From Thoreauomyces humboldtii (lineage: Eukaryota; Chytridiomycota; Chytridiomycetes; Spizellomycetales; Powellomycetaceae): a DNA stretch of 45,164 bases. Both the position numbers and the translations under genes were made by a program. Positions 11,761 through 23,085 of the stretch are shown here, piece by piece. The DNA is taken from assembly GCA_027596035.1 (NCBI GenBank), contig JADGJA010000089.1, forward strand, positions 1-45,164, written 5' to 3'. Position 1 is the first letter of the stretch; each line of letters starts with the position of its first letter. The notes under the pieces were generated by a model. It saw nothing but the letters and a program-made list of their open reading frames with translations. It searched no databases and was not told the origin of the DNA.

Positions 11761-13671
11761 TCATTCGTCCAGATCCACTGATTCCTCCCAGATGCTGCTT
11801 TGCTTCGCGGCAGCACCGTGAGAAACAGATTCCGGTGCGGCACGAACGGATCCCTCACGCGGCCTCCTGACAGTCAACATCCGATTGGCCTCTATGGCAA
11901 TCTCCCACGTCCTCAACATCGCGGAAAAGACCTCCTGAAGGATCCCGACCTCACGTATCACGGACCCATCGTTCCCAAAGTCCGGGGAACCGAGTCCGCC
12001 AAAGTCGGGCTGGGTCGTTATCCTCGTCATCTCGTTCGTCAGGCGTCGGATCGGCGCGGTCACCGCCACGCTGGCTGCCATGGCCACCAGAAGCATGATG
12101 GCACCGATCCCCAGCGACGTGGCGAGCACCTTTCGACGGGAACTGTCGAGCGTTCCGAGGAGATCGTTGTGAGGAAGGACGACGAGGACGATGAGTCGGA
12201 GTCCGTGGGAGTCGATGAACGGTCGGGTCTCGACGTAGCTTGTGCCTGCTGTCGATATGATGAATGAGGAAGTGGTGGGTACCGATGTGTAGTTTCCGTA
12301 CCGACGAAGTAGCTCCTTGGCTGCCGCTGCGATGCCGACGGCGGGGAACGCATCGACGGCGTAACTGACTCCAGTGATGTTGCTCGTCAGCACGGATGCT
12401 GGATCGAGGACGTCCAGTCCGGTGTTGCTGGCTAGCATGTCACCTGTCTCCAGGAAGACAGCGATCTGGGCGTTGGGCGGGACGGCGATGTTTTCCAGAA
12501 GCATGTTGAGGAGGTTGAAACCGATGGTGATGATCTGGTTCCCACTCCTTTCGTCAGCGGCACCTCCCTGTCCAAGAGGCAGCCCGGGCCACTGAGTTTG
12601 ATAGTAGTTGATGATTCCGATGAAGATCGTACCGACCGCCACGAAGAGCGGTTTCTCATCCCAGAATCCTGTGGCAAGCGCCATGTTCCACGTGCTCGGT
12701 ACTGGCTCTGAGCGGGCGGGCAACGGGATCGTGAAAATGCCGAGAGCGTCGACAGTCGAACTCTGTACTAAAAGGGTTAGGCAGTTATCGCCGACTTGGA
12801 CGCTGTGGCAGATGAGTCCCGGCCAATCTGGCTTGCTGACCAGAACGTTGTCCAAAAGACCTATAATGATTCCGAGGACGTACACATGATGTGAGATCAA
12901 CGACGCACTGTCTGAAGAAGCTTTCGTTGGACATCTAACCTGCGCCAAAGAAACCCGCCGAGAAAATAAGCGAGCTTCTCTCGATGCTCTTTGCGTACCT
13001 ACAGCACGTTCATCATAACAGATATCAGATACAAACACTTCGGTTCCGGCAAATCCGCCACCATTCGGAACTCACGTGAAAATCATATCGCTCGCTTGAT
13101 TGAAATTGGATCGCCTGCCACCGCCTATGGTATTCAGCACGGCCCTCGTGGCAACGTTGTCCGAGTTTGACTGAACTGTCGTGTACACAGTCGAGAACTG
13201 CACGCGGATGGTGTCGACGACCTGGACAGCGTAATTGTTCAACGCCAACCGGACGATGGCGTTCACGGTCTCGTCGGCGCCTGATGCAGATATCGCACCT
13301 GCCGGGATCATGACTCCGGCAGCGGCGGCCACGGTCACGATGAGGAGCAAAAGGGCCAGAGGGATCTTGCAGAGACGAACTTTCTTGCCGCTGAGAGGAT
13401 CCTTCTTGAGGGGTTCGTCGCTGTTTCTGTCGGTAGATGGTTGGACACTGACGCGGCGATCACGTCGACCGATGGTTCTCGGGTCCGCGATGCCGGGTTC
13501 AGGTTCGGATATGCTTGGTTGACGCGAGTGTCGACCGATAGTGGTCGGATCGCCAATGTTGATTCCGGGGTTGGCATTGCTGTCAGCATGAGTGCCGGTG
13601 AACAGTTGCCGCCGAGCGGCGTTGAGGAAACTCATCGGGACCGAGCCCGACTGACGGAGAGCTACAAGCAT
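11761..13671 (-). CDS. Membrane sensor with extracellular dCache-type domain and HAMP, no output domain
   Basis: The N-terminal exon (13671 to about 13075) encodes a basic cytosolic segment, then a transmembrane helix (IPLALLLLIVTVAAAAGV) and the start of an extracellular domain with a long helix (NAIVRLALNNYAVQVVDTIR). After one or more introns (between about 13075 and 12890, borders not resolved) a long exon gives the rest of a Cache-like ligand domain, a second helix (LATSLGIGAIMLLVAMAASV) and a HAMP segment starting APIRRLTNEMTRI. A short coiled-coil-like stretch and a stop at 11761 follow. Family knowledge: such ectodomains sense small extracellular molecules and usually drive a kinase or cyclase. 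Neither is present here or in the 460 nt downstream. The start could also be the second Met at 13635. Confidence 0.75.
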
Positions 13672-13983
13672 GCCGATCCTTCGCTGGGGATAGAGTTGGA
13701 AGAAGATTTTCCACTATAGTGGACAATTACCTCGGGTCCGCCTGTTGGATCTAGGTTTCTGGAGACATGGGGATCCCGGACGACGGAGGCAGGCGTGGGT
13801 GGGTGCGGTGGCTTCCCCCGCGAAAGAGGGCGTCTGTCGAAACCAACGCACACCCAGCGGTCCGGATGCTTATGTCCTAACCCTTTGACCACCGCGCGAC
13901 TCGCAATCGGTGACCGAGAGTTATGTATTGACCGTAAGCTACATATGTACAGATGTCTGTGCTCTCCGCCCTTTCACGGCCTT
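13672..13983. other. Spacer between the sensor and IKS1
   Basis: About 310 nt that must hold the IKS1 3' end and the sensor promoter, both on the minus strand. A 76-codon minus-strand frame at 13662-13892 has no recognisable content. No gene is called. Confidence 0.4.
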
Positions 13984-16881
13984 TCACCAGAGCCGTAACG
14001 CAGAGCTCGCGATCCACGCAACGGCAAGAACGGCGCTCTCCCGCTGCGCTCCATCCTCCGTCAGCAACCCCACAAACCCTAGACAAGCCAACGCATGCAG
14101 GACCATGGCCGCGATCGCCGTCTTCCTTCCCGAAGGAACCTCGCCTTCGAGAAGCGCAAGTCCGAGTAAAGGCGCCAAGAGGTACATCGGAGCGGTGACC
14201 AACGGGAGTACGGTGACAAAAAACAACGCCAAACGATGGACGTTTCTTGCAGGAGGGCGGCCAAGGGGAAGGCCGGTGGTCGGGGTCGACGCTTTGGCTC
14301 CGACGCTACTGCCGGCGGTGGATGGGAATGTGAGAGTGCGCACAGGGCTCCGCATGATGACCGGAGAGGCTGCTTCTGGAGCCGATGCTGGGGTGTCCGC
14401 GTCGTGATGTTCCACTTCCACCAAGTCAACTGTCGGTCTCTCGATCGGATCATGCAGAGTTGTGATTTTGACACTCTGAGAAGGAGTCGCTTCCCTTGTA
14501 GAAACGCTCCCTCGGACTTCCCTGCCTCGATGTCCATACCGCTCCAGAATCCCCGCAATGTCCGGACGTTCCCTAGAGTTCATTCGCATCAACTGCTTGA
14601 TGAGATCCTTGAGCTCGTCAGAAACCCTGTCGCCGTGGTCCGGGAACTGCACTTCCCCGAATCCCAAGATCTCCTCGCGAAGCTGGTCCACGTCGTCCGT
14701 CTGGCTATAGGGCACGTCCGCGTAACACAGAAAGTACAGAACCACTCCCAATGACCATAGATCAGCCTTCGGCGAATGATCAGGAGTGTATCGGCCATGT
14801 GAGTCACGAGTGAGAAGCTCGGGGGGCATGAATTCCAAAGTCCCTGTGGCTCCAGTGCGCTCACGCTGAGCTTTGTCCGAGAGAACCTCACACTCGCCGA
14901 AATCAGAGATCAGAACACGGGGAAGGACCGGCGTGCTGCCCAGAGACACGGGAGAGGTTGGTGAACCGGATGATGAAGAGGATGCGGGAGGAAAGCGGAG
15001 GAGAAGGTTAGGAGGTTTGAGATCACGGTGAATAATACCGTGCTGATGAAGATGAGCGAGTCCATTGCAAACATCAAGAAACAATTGCCATATTTGCTGG
15101 GTCTTCAGGTATCTAACGCGCTTGCCGTTCGGTCCTCGTCCGATGCCGCCGTGCAGCTGCGCAGCTGTCGCTCCCAATTGGCCTGGTCCTGTTGGCGAGG
15201 CAGCTATTGCGGTCTGTGAACTGGAATGCAGTGTCGCTGGCTTTCCGGCGTTCAACGACAGACGGCGACGACGACGGTCTCGTATGCGAACAGCACGCTC
15301 TCGCGCCGTTAAGCGCTCGTCGTCTGAAGCATCCGAGTCGTCCCTTGCGCGCTTGGCATCATTCGACTCGGAAGCAGGCTCTGGCTGCCATTGTACGTAA
15401 ATGTATTCTTCAAGGTTTCCTCCATTCGCGAGCTCCATTAGAATGAACAAGCACGGCACTTCCGGCCCTGGTAGAAGATGTGAGTCAAACTTGGAACATC
15501 CATTCTAATACATCGAGAACGCACCAAAAAGAGTAAGCTGTCGGTACTCCAGCCAAGCATGTTTGTACTCTGTGATGTTAGGATGCCGCAGACGTTCGAG
15601 GAGATGGACCTCGCGGAGCATGCGAACCAGCCATGCATGCGAGGTGCCGACGGGGATGGCTTTCACAGCAAACTGACCCAGGGGAACTTGATCCAGAACG
15701 TGCTGACACAGAAAGACGCTGCCTCGCAAACCTCGTCCAAGTTTTCGCTCTTCGACGAAGAATCGGTCGTAATATCCTTGATTGAAACTGCTTTCGTTCA
15801 GACCAGTGGCTCCGTTGCGGGTCGCTGCGCCTGGCGCTGGAGATCCTGGTCGATCATCCAAGCCTGATTCGAAGTTGACGTCCGTGATGCGAGAAGGCTC
15901 CTGACTTTGCGGCAACCTTTCATGCGTCGAGCTTGAGCTTGAGGTCAGGCTCTCGGGATCCTGGCGTAATCGGGCATCTTCTAGCATCTCCCGTGGCTCA
16001 ATGGCAGGGGGTTCGGTCTCGACGGGAGGCGCGAGCAGGGACAGCAGCGAAAAGTACTCTGCGTCCACAAACGCATCGTCCCGTTGCCTGTGGGAATGAC
16101 CGTTCCCGTCATCACTCCGAGGCGTGTCCCAGGACCTTCCACATAAAGGACAAGCGTCGTTCACGCGTGCAGCAGCATTCGCGGCGGACGCGACGGACGG
16201 GGTCGTCGAGCCCACGACCGCCGAAGGATGCAGTCGAGGAGGCTCGAGGACCACCCTGTTTGACCTTCGCACGGCGAGCTTGCGACCGCTCGGATCGTAC
16301 AGCACGGCGGAGCGGGAGGCAGGACTGTGAAGCACGACGGTCCATGACTCTGGTGCGTCTCTCGGGTCCGGAGAGGCGAGAGAAGCGGGGAGGGGATTCG
16401 TCTGAGAGCTTTGACGCCTGACGAGGGCCGTGCTGAGAGGATACTGCGGGGAGAGAGCAAGCGGAGAGCGACTCGCATCACCGAAAGGATGCTTGGCTGT
16501 TGATGATGGCGATGGTGACGGTGCAGCTCCCGACATTGTGACAGCACGCATGGGACGAGGTGGAGTGGCGATTTGTCGGGACGGGCTGACGATAAGTGGA
16601 GGAAATGGGACAGCACCTCGGGGAGGAAGAGACTCTGCGGGGGACCTAGCCACGTGCTCGTCCTCGTCCTCCTCTTTCTTCCCCTCCTCCTTGACGTAAC
16701 CTTGTCTCCTCCGGTCTCCTTGCCCTCTCTTCATGTTGTTTGCCTCTTGTTTTCCCTCGGGTAGTAAGAATACGTCGTTTGTGGGAACGGCAAGCGGGAT
16801 GGAAGATGGTTGGGGTGCACACGACGAGGGAGAGATTGATGACGGGGGTTTATGAGTCACAGTGTAACATTTTCCTGACAC
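13984..16881 (-). CDS. IKS1: IKS1-type serine/threonine protein kinase with C-terminal membrane segments
   Basis: Exons 15525-16881 and 13984-15467 around a 57-nt intron join in phase to 946 aa if the first ATG is used. A long Pro/Ser-rich N-terminus precedes the IKS-family motifs WTVVLHSPASRSAVLYD, CPLCGRSW and DAEYFSLL. The kinase domain starts near residue 375 with GRGLRGSVF and AVKAI. A charged insert of about 90 residues follows the hinge (ILMELANGGNLEEYI). Catalytic HRDLKPPNLLL, DFGECE and PPELL are intact, so activity is expected. The C-terminus has two or three hydrophobic segments (ALFFVTVLPLVTAPMYLLAP; AIAAMVLHALACLGFVGLL; AVLAVAWIASSALRLW). The start is uncertain; MRAVTMSGAAP at 16551 is an alternative. 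Confidence 0.88.
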
Positions 16882-17290
16882 TCCCAGCGTTTGCGATTGC
16901 AGCTTCGACCCAACCTGACTATATTCCGAGCGGAATTACTGGCAGTGGCTACATTCACCGGCCCACGGATCCTAGTATCATCCTACTACCCTCCTTGTTT
17001 CGGAACTGTCGAACAACAACTTCAGCAGTTCTTGGCGACGTGGAGTCGTGGACAACTCGTTTCCCGATTATGATACAAGCCTTTTCTCCTTCGGATACGG
17101 ATTTCAAGACAAATCAGAGGGATCTACCGCAACTCTCTCTTTCACCGGAACCCACTCTATTCTGCGCATCCACACCCAGACGTGCTACGAAAATGTTACT
17201 TTGAGCATTAGGGGAGCTGTTGCTGTACTTCAAAGGTACAGCTGTCCAATAAGATTACATATAGCAGCAGCACTCCTCCGCTACACAGCA
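16882..17290. other. Upstream region of IKS1
   Basis: About 410 nt between the IKS1 start and the stop of the next minus-strand gene. No convincing gene, tRNA or TATA box is seen. Confidence 0.4.
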
Positions 17291-18544
17291 TCAATCCATC
17301 TTCTTATCGAAAAAGAAGTGAGAGTCTGCAACGTACAGGAGCCTTCCTTCCTTATCTGTCCTCTGGTACACATGCTGCACTAGTGACTCCCAGGTGCGCC
17401 AAATATTGAGTGGTCCTCCCCGCCCAGCTTGTTCAAGCCAATAAACACCATTGTAAACAGCCCAGTGATAATCCAGTGCGCCTTCGACGAGTGGAAAGCA
17501 TAGTGCAGGGACTGACGGGTATGATCCACCATCTAATCCTGTAACACGTAGGCGATAAATGGAGATTGATTCACAGCAGTAATACTGCAATCGACATACC
17601 TAATCGCGCTGCTTGACTACCAGCCTCTGCTTCGGGGCGGGCAGGACTGAAGTAGGCCCGAACTGCAGTTTCCCACTGTGCTTTGTCGCTGTATGTTGTC
17701 CATCCCATATCTTCAGGTCGAAGTGCCCTTACGCCCAGGCCTTCGATGAAAGCATCATCGAAACCGGTCATGAATGTAAAGCAGTTTGTGAAGGGTCCCA
17801 ACCCCCCGCCATGGTCGGCGAAGTTGGGATAAAACGTTGCTACCAATCCCGGAGGAGACTGAATGCTATTGTCAGCTCTATAAATTTCTCGCTGCCAAGT
17901 AGTGCCCAATACTCACCATTGGTGTTGTGAGGGAGTGAGTAGACGTATGAATTGGACTGGCTCTGGGACGAGAATCCCGCTTGTTTTATATGCACAACCC
18001 TACCGTTGCATGAAGACGTGCGTAAATATGACGTAATAATTTTCGCGAAGATTGATGTCGCCTCCGCCGCCTGTCCCGCCGTGACCATCGTCGCCACCTC
18101 CACCGGTTCCTCCATGAGTGTCGCCTCCGCCGCCTGTCCCGCCGTGGACATCGTCGCCACCTCCACCGGTTCCTCCATGAGTGTCGCCTCCGCCGCTCGT
18201 CCCGCCGTGACCATCGTCGCCTCCTCCGCCGGTTCCCCCATGAGTGTCGCTTCCGCCGCCCCGTGAGGATCGCTGTCGGAATGTAGCTTCCCCCCGAAAG
18301 AAAAACACGACATTCCCTCAGAAGTCAAACACCGACAGACGAGATCAAGCTCTACCGAAAGGGAGTTCTTGCCCTTTCTCGCAGGCACGGTCATCGGGAT
18401 CTCAGCAAGCATTTGTCTCTCCATCTCCTTAACCCAGGCGGGGTAGGCAAGCAACTGCCAAATGGTGGGCGTGGAAAGGGCGGAGGAGGGCGCTGTCAAT
18501 TCCGGTCTTGTTGACAACGGAATTGCAAACCGCGATACCCGCAC
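17291..18544 (-). CDS. Unrecognised protein with Gly/Asp/His-rich 21-residue repeats
   Basis: Supported exons from the 3' end are 17291-17538, 17600-17858, 17917-17962 and one ending at 18004, with phases that agree across all junctions. One intron is only 41 nt (17963-18003). In this reading the repeat encodes THGGTGGGG-DDGHGGTGGGGD units followed by DINLRENYYVIFTHVFMQ. The conserved-looking region is SPPGLVATFYPNFADHGGG, FTFMTGFDDAFIEGLGVRAL, MGWTTYSDKAQWETAVRAYF and a Trp/Tyr-rich end (DYHWAVYNGVYWLEQAGRGG) closing at FFFDKKMD. No family was recognised. The 5' part (18309-18544) is uncertain because a second frame stays open through the repeat from an ATG at 18544. AT-rich TATA-like sequence lies near 18548-18595. 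Confidence 0.5.
18057..18262. repeat. 63-bp minisatellite inside a coding region
   Basis: Three tandem units of 63 bp (18057-18119, 18120-18182, 18183-18245) plus a 17-bp partial copy. Units differ by a few substitutions. Because 63 is a multiple of three, copy-number change would preserve the frame and add or remove 21 residues. Confidence 0.9.
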
Positions 18545-18814
18545 CCCGTAGATATAGAGAGTTTTCGCCTCATTTTGACTTCATAAATATAACGCCCACG
18601 ACTGGCTCGAACGCTCTTTGCAAAACGATGAAGCCATTAGCTCTCCGATTGACCTTCTGAAGAAGTGAACACTCGTTGACGAGTGTGCTAGCGACTGAAC
18701 AAGTTTCGAGATGGGATTTCGAAACCAGGTCTAATGATGCGTTCTTCATTAAGAGAGTGATCTGAGTGATCTTCGGGAAGAGGAGTCACCGGAAGACTGG
18801 AACGGTCCCCGCGC
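18545..18814. other. Spacer between VPS3 and the minisatellite gene
   Basis: About 270 nt, AT-rich near 18580-18600 (ATAAATATAA), probably the promoter of the downstream minus-strand gene plus the VPS3 3' end. Confidence 0.4.
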
Positions 18815-21800
18815 TTATAGCGCAGCACTCTTGGTCTCCTTCCCGCAGTGAAGATGCGCCAGTTGTCCGCTCGGAAACCTCATGAAAACGGTCGGGTCGG
18901 CGATCACCCTTCCGCACACGGCGCACTGGGCTCCCATGTTCGATATGATGATCGGTTCGATATTGTGCGTCTGTTGGTGGACCAACCGAGCTTGTGCCTG
19001 TAGAAAAAAGAAGAATCCGAACTTTCAGTTGGATGCCAAAAAAAAAAAATGAAGAAAGGACGCCCACGGAACATTTCGGTGAGGTTCGTAGAGTTACCTT
19101 GAAGTTCTCACCCCGCGCCAGAGCTCGCACGACCCGACCGGTGTTGTATTCGTGACGCGTGGCGCGCATGGAAGAAACCAGGAACTCGCTGACGAAGATG
19201 ACGGACCAGGCGTCCGGGATGGCTTCTAGAACATCGATGAGATCCAACGTCCGATGATGCTTCTTCATCAGCCGACGAGCGGGAAGTGCCATCGTGTCGC
19301 CTGCTTCGAGATAGAAGTGGAGTAACCGCGTCAACAGCGGTGTTCGGAGATCGATCTACGTAAAAGGTCAGGGAGATTTCGGGTGTGAGGAGTGTCATGC
19401 CGCGTGGTGCATGGAAAGCGTGAGGGGAAGAATCATACCGGTTTCTGCATGCAATACGTCTCGGCGCTGACGTAGTCCCGCATGTCGAGATAGAGTGCCA
19501 GCACCCTTTCGTCTTCTCCTGTCTGCAGTCGCCAAACATGAAATGATTGGTGAGACGGCACTGCGCGAGATCTGGTCAAGATTGTGGCAGATTTGAAGTT
19601 GTACCTTCGCCAGGGCCAACGCTTGCTCTGAGCGGAGATATTTCCAATCCCGCAGCTTTTCTAAAACAGTGGACGCATCCCAGAGGGTCGACGAATGTAT
19701 GAATGCAAGCAAAGCCACACGGGCGCTGCTGAGGGGATCGTCGTTGCGAGACAGGTATGTCTCAAAGGTTGGTCTAGGTTCTGTATTGTGGTAAAGTTCC
19801 TCTATATAAAACCATGTGAGCAGTCAGGTAAATTAAGTAGGCCCCCTGGTAAGTTGCAGCCACACCTGTCTTGTGGAAAGCATCATCATCCCCGAGTTCG
19901 CCGACTCGATCGATGTAAAGTATGGCTAACTCCGTGTGGTAGGCGGCATTCTGAAAGACGTCAGATGCAAAAACTCAGGTCAGCTGGTCCCATCGACCGC
20001 TGCTGATGTTTGTGATAGAGTACCTTTGCATCCAAATCTTTGGCCATGCGTTCCAAAAACATGATATATGCAGCTTTCGAGTGATTTCGGAGCTGCGTGG
20101 CGACCTCTTCCTTCGAATACAGATTGTCGATTCGATCTATGAGGAACTACGCGCCAACGGACGAGGCCATGAGCAAGGGAGGCCGGCCGGGCGCGAAGCT
20201 TGACAGCTCACCTCGACGGTCAGCGGCAGGTCGATATTGAGCAACCACGTCGTTGCTTCGAGAACGAGCGTGGCATCGTCCAGGTGCCTCAAGAGTTCAA
20301 TGACTGAATCTACGCCGGGATAGTCTGGATCTGTTACTTCGCCAATGGCTAGCCTATAGATAGAGCAAGTACCTATCAGTATAGTGCGAGTGATGGCATT
20401 GCAACAATCTTTCACGCACCTGCGATATATCTCGACTACATCCGCAAGTCGTCCGCATGACTGCAACAGGACGTTTAACGCGAAGTACCTCTATAAAGCA
20501 TATTTAGGGGAGAATCATGTGTTCAACAAGCGCCATTCGTATCCTCTACCTCAGCTTCAACCAAAAGCTCCTTTGCGGGCTCAAGCTCAAACGCGTGGTC
20601 TTCCAGAAGAAATGCATGGAGAACGCTGCTGTCCATAGTCAGATAGATACGGAGCAGGCACATGTCGATGCGCTAAGAGCAAGAAGCTTAGTATAATCGC
20701 CCTTCCCTTGCGCGGAATCTATTAAATACCTCGCGGCGCACATCCTCTTGAGAACAGTTGTCTCGCACATGACGGAGGTAGCTTCCAATCATGGTCTACA
20801 ATTATAAGTCGTGACTTCAGTTCAGTGCCGTCGGCGGATGTAGATGCACTGGCCCTGCTGGTTACCTTCGCGTTTTCGACCAGAACGCCTTTCAACAAAG
20901 CGGTTTGACTGGTCTCGGACCCGTACTCCTTTTCAAGAAACAAGTTTACTTTTCACAGTAAGCGTTAGGCTTTCTTTTTCCCGAACTAAAGTGACAAGCG
21001 TGGCCCTTGTAACGTACCCACAGTATCCAGTGTCTCCTCCGATGGAGTTTCCAGCTCGGGTTCGTCCTCTTCTGGAGGGCGCACACGGCCCATACCAGGA
21101 AACAATGCCGTAAGGACGTCCGGATCTATCCGCGCTCGCTTGAACTGCTCCAGCGCATTGTCGAACATGGTCTTGCGAAAGTAGACCATCCCGGCGCGCT
21201 CGTAAAGCTTCTTCAGCTGTGCTGCCTACGGTCCAACAAGTCAGACCGGGCGGCCGGAGATGCCATGAGAATGTCAAACGTACGTTCGACTCTGCGCTAT
21301 CCCCACCGCTCATCATGATGTGCTCGCCCAACTCGATAGCCTGCTCTACGCGCTCTGCGAGCAGCAGTTCGTCGACTTGTTGACGTAACGGCATCATCTT
21401 GAGTCCGATCACGCTGTTGGCTCCAGCTACCAGGATCTTGATGGTCCCTGCAGCGTCGGCAGAGAGCTCGAGATCGAACGTCGCTTCTTCCATCACGTGT
21501 GACCTCATGCCGGAAGGCAAAATGAGGGTCTGAACTCGTTGCTGGTTGATAACGTTGTGCACTTCAATCTTCCCCGAGGACAGAAGGGCAGCGACATAAG
21601 GGAAGTGGAAAGCCAAAGACCTCGGAATCGCCGACCACTCCAGCGTCCCTCGTATTGGTTCGCCATTTTGCGATATGAAGACTCCAAGACCAAGGCCCTG
21701 GGGTGTTGCGGTGACCAACAGGAACTCTCCTTCATTGTAAACAGCGGCGACTGGCTTTTGTAGGTTGCGATCATATGGAAAGAGAGGCACCGAGTCTCCC

Positions 21801-22698
21801 GTGTCCAAAAAGATGAGCTTGTATTCATTTGCATCCGCCGCGCAGATACGCAGGCCGTGGCGGACCATCATCACTGCCCCGTCCGACAAGGGCCATTCCT
21901 GTACGTAGACAAGTTCAGAAACGCGAACACTTCTTCGCTGCTGCTCTACAGGAAGGACTCACCTTCTCCAATTCGAGCATGTCTCCTAGATGACCGGACT
22001 GCAAAATGCGCTTTTTCGCGAATGACACAGGCACAGGGGACTGAACACATTTGTCTGTGCAGAAAGCAATCGTCTGCTTCACCGGCTGGCACATGATCGG
22101 TGGCGTTGGCTCCAAAGAATCGAGTTCAAAAAAAGCGACGGTCGCGTCTGTGGCGAGTGGTCAACCACGGTGGTCTCCAGATGCTTAGGCCATCGATCTT
22201 CATTCCCGCTTACCAACAAGGACGACCATCTTGGACTCTGTCGGCACAGCCAGGACTGTTTCGACCGCTCTTCTCCCATAGCCAAGGTATTGTCCGGTCA
22301 CAAGTGAACGAGGTTTGTATTTCGCTTTCTGTCGGGGAGTCCCAGTGTCAGCCGCACACATCCTCCCAACAACTCCCGACTTCAGCTCACTTGTCTCGCA
22401 GGGGTCAGGTCCTCGCGGTCGAGGACATAGTGGAGGAGGTGGCCGGAAGACGTTCCGACGTACAGATTGGCGTCTGTAGATCACCGCCAAATAACTTTGT
22501 CAAATTCGTGTCCCCATCGCCAAGGTTCTCCGCTCAGGCCTAACCACATAGATCCACTGCTGTGATGTCGCATGACTGATCGGTCCCTCTCACGGTGGGG
22601 AATCGGTCCGGCGGTGGTTGCTGAAGGTCGGCCACGGAGACATTGCGGAGCAGTAAGACAAGGGAAAAGGGCAGGAAGGGAGCTTGGGCAGTAGCCAT
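18815..22698 (-). CDS. VPS3: CORVET subunit VPS3 / TGFBRAP1 family
   Basis: A gene of many exons. The N-terminus MATAQAPFLPFSLVLLL leads into a CNH-type beta-propeller: ITAVDLC joins DANLYVGTSSGHLLHY, later VKQTIAFCTDKCV, SDGAVMMVRHGLRI, NGEPIRGTLEW and FPYVAALLSSGKIEVHN. Vps39-type helical segments follow (QQVDELLLAERVEQAIELGE; FDNALEQFKRARIDPDVLTA; WLLNIDLPLTVEV; ERMAKDLDAKNAAYHTELAI). The C-terminus has LDLIDVLEAIPDAWSVIFV and a zinc-finger-like CAVCGRVI with HLHC, ending KETKSAAL at 18815. Family knowledge: CORVET tethering of early endosomes through Vps21/Rab5. Order and motifs match TGFBRAP1 better than VPS39. Internal exon borders were only partly resolved by hand. Confidence 0.88.
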
Positions 22699-23085
22699 GG
22701 AAGCAAGAGTGTCAGGATCAGCACGTCGCTACTGCTTCTTCCATGCTTATGGTTGTCGTCGTGAGGGTCCTTTTCTGAGGCCACCTGCGGCGATGACAAT
22801 GCCGCAACGAAGGTTCACGGGAAAGGCTCACCGCAGGGCAAGTTCAGACTTCAGAGGATTGTCACCAGCCAAAAGGACCTGTCGAAAGATTGCCCAATCA
22901 CCAGCAGCACAAGCAAGAGGCCAGCTCAGGGCTCAGGAAGACCTTCTCAGGGATGACTTCCGATGGGAGGCAACGCAGCAGGCGCAGAAGGGCCAAAAGT
23001 ATTCAAAGTAGCACTCAGAGATTCTAGACTAATCATCTGCCTGGTCCGTTCTCCATCATCCCACCAATGTATGACCCCCAGCCGC

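Noticed and set aside
18057..18262. Regular repeats considered as a CRISPR array
   Set aside because: Units are contiguous without spacers and coding, in a eukaryotic gene with introns.
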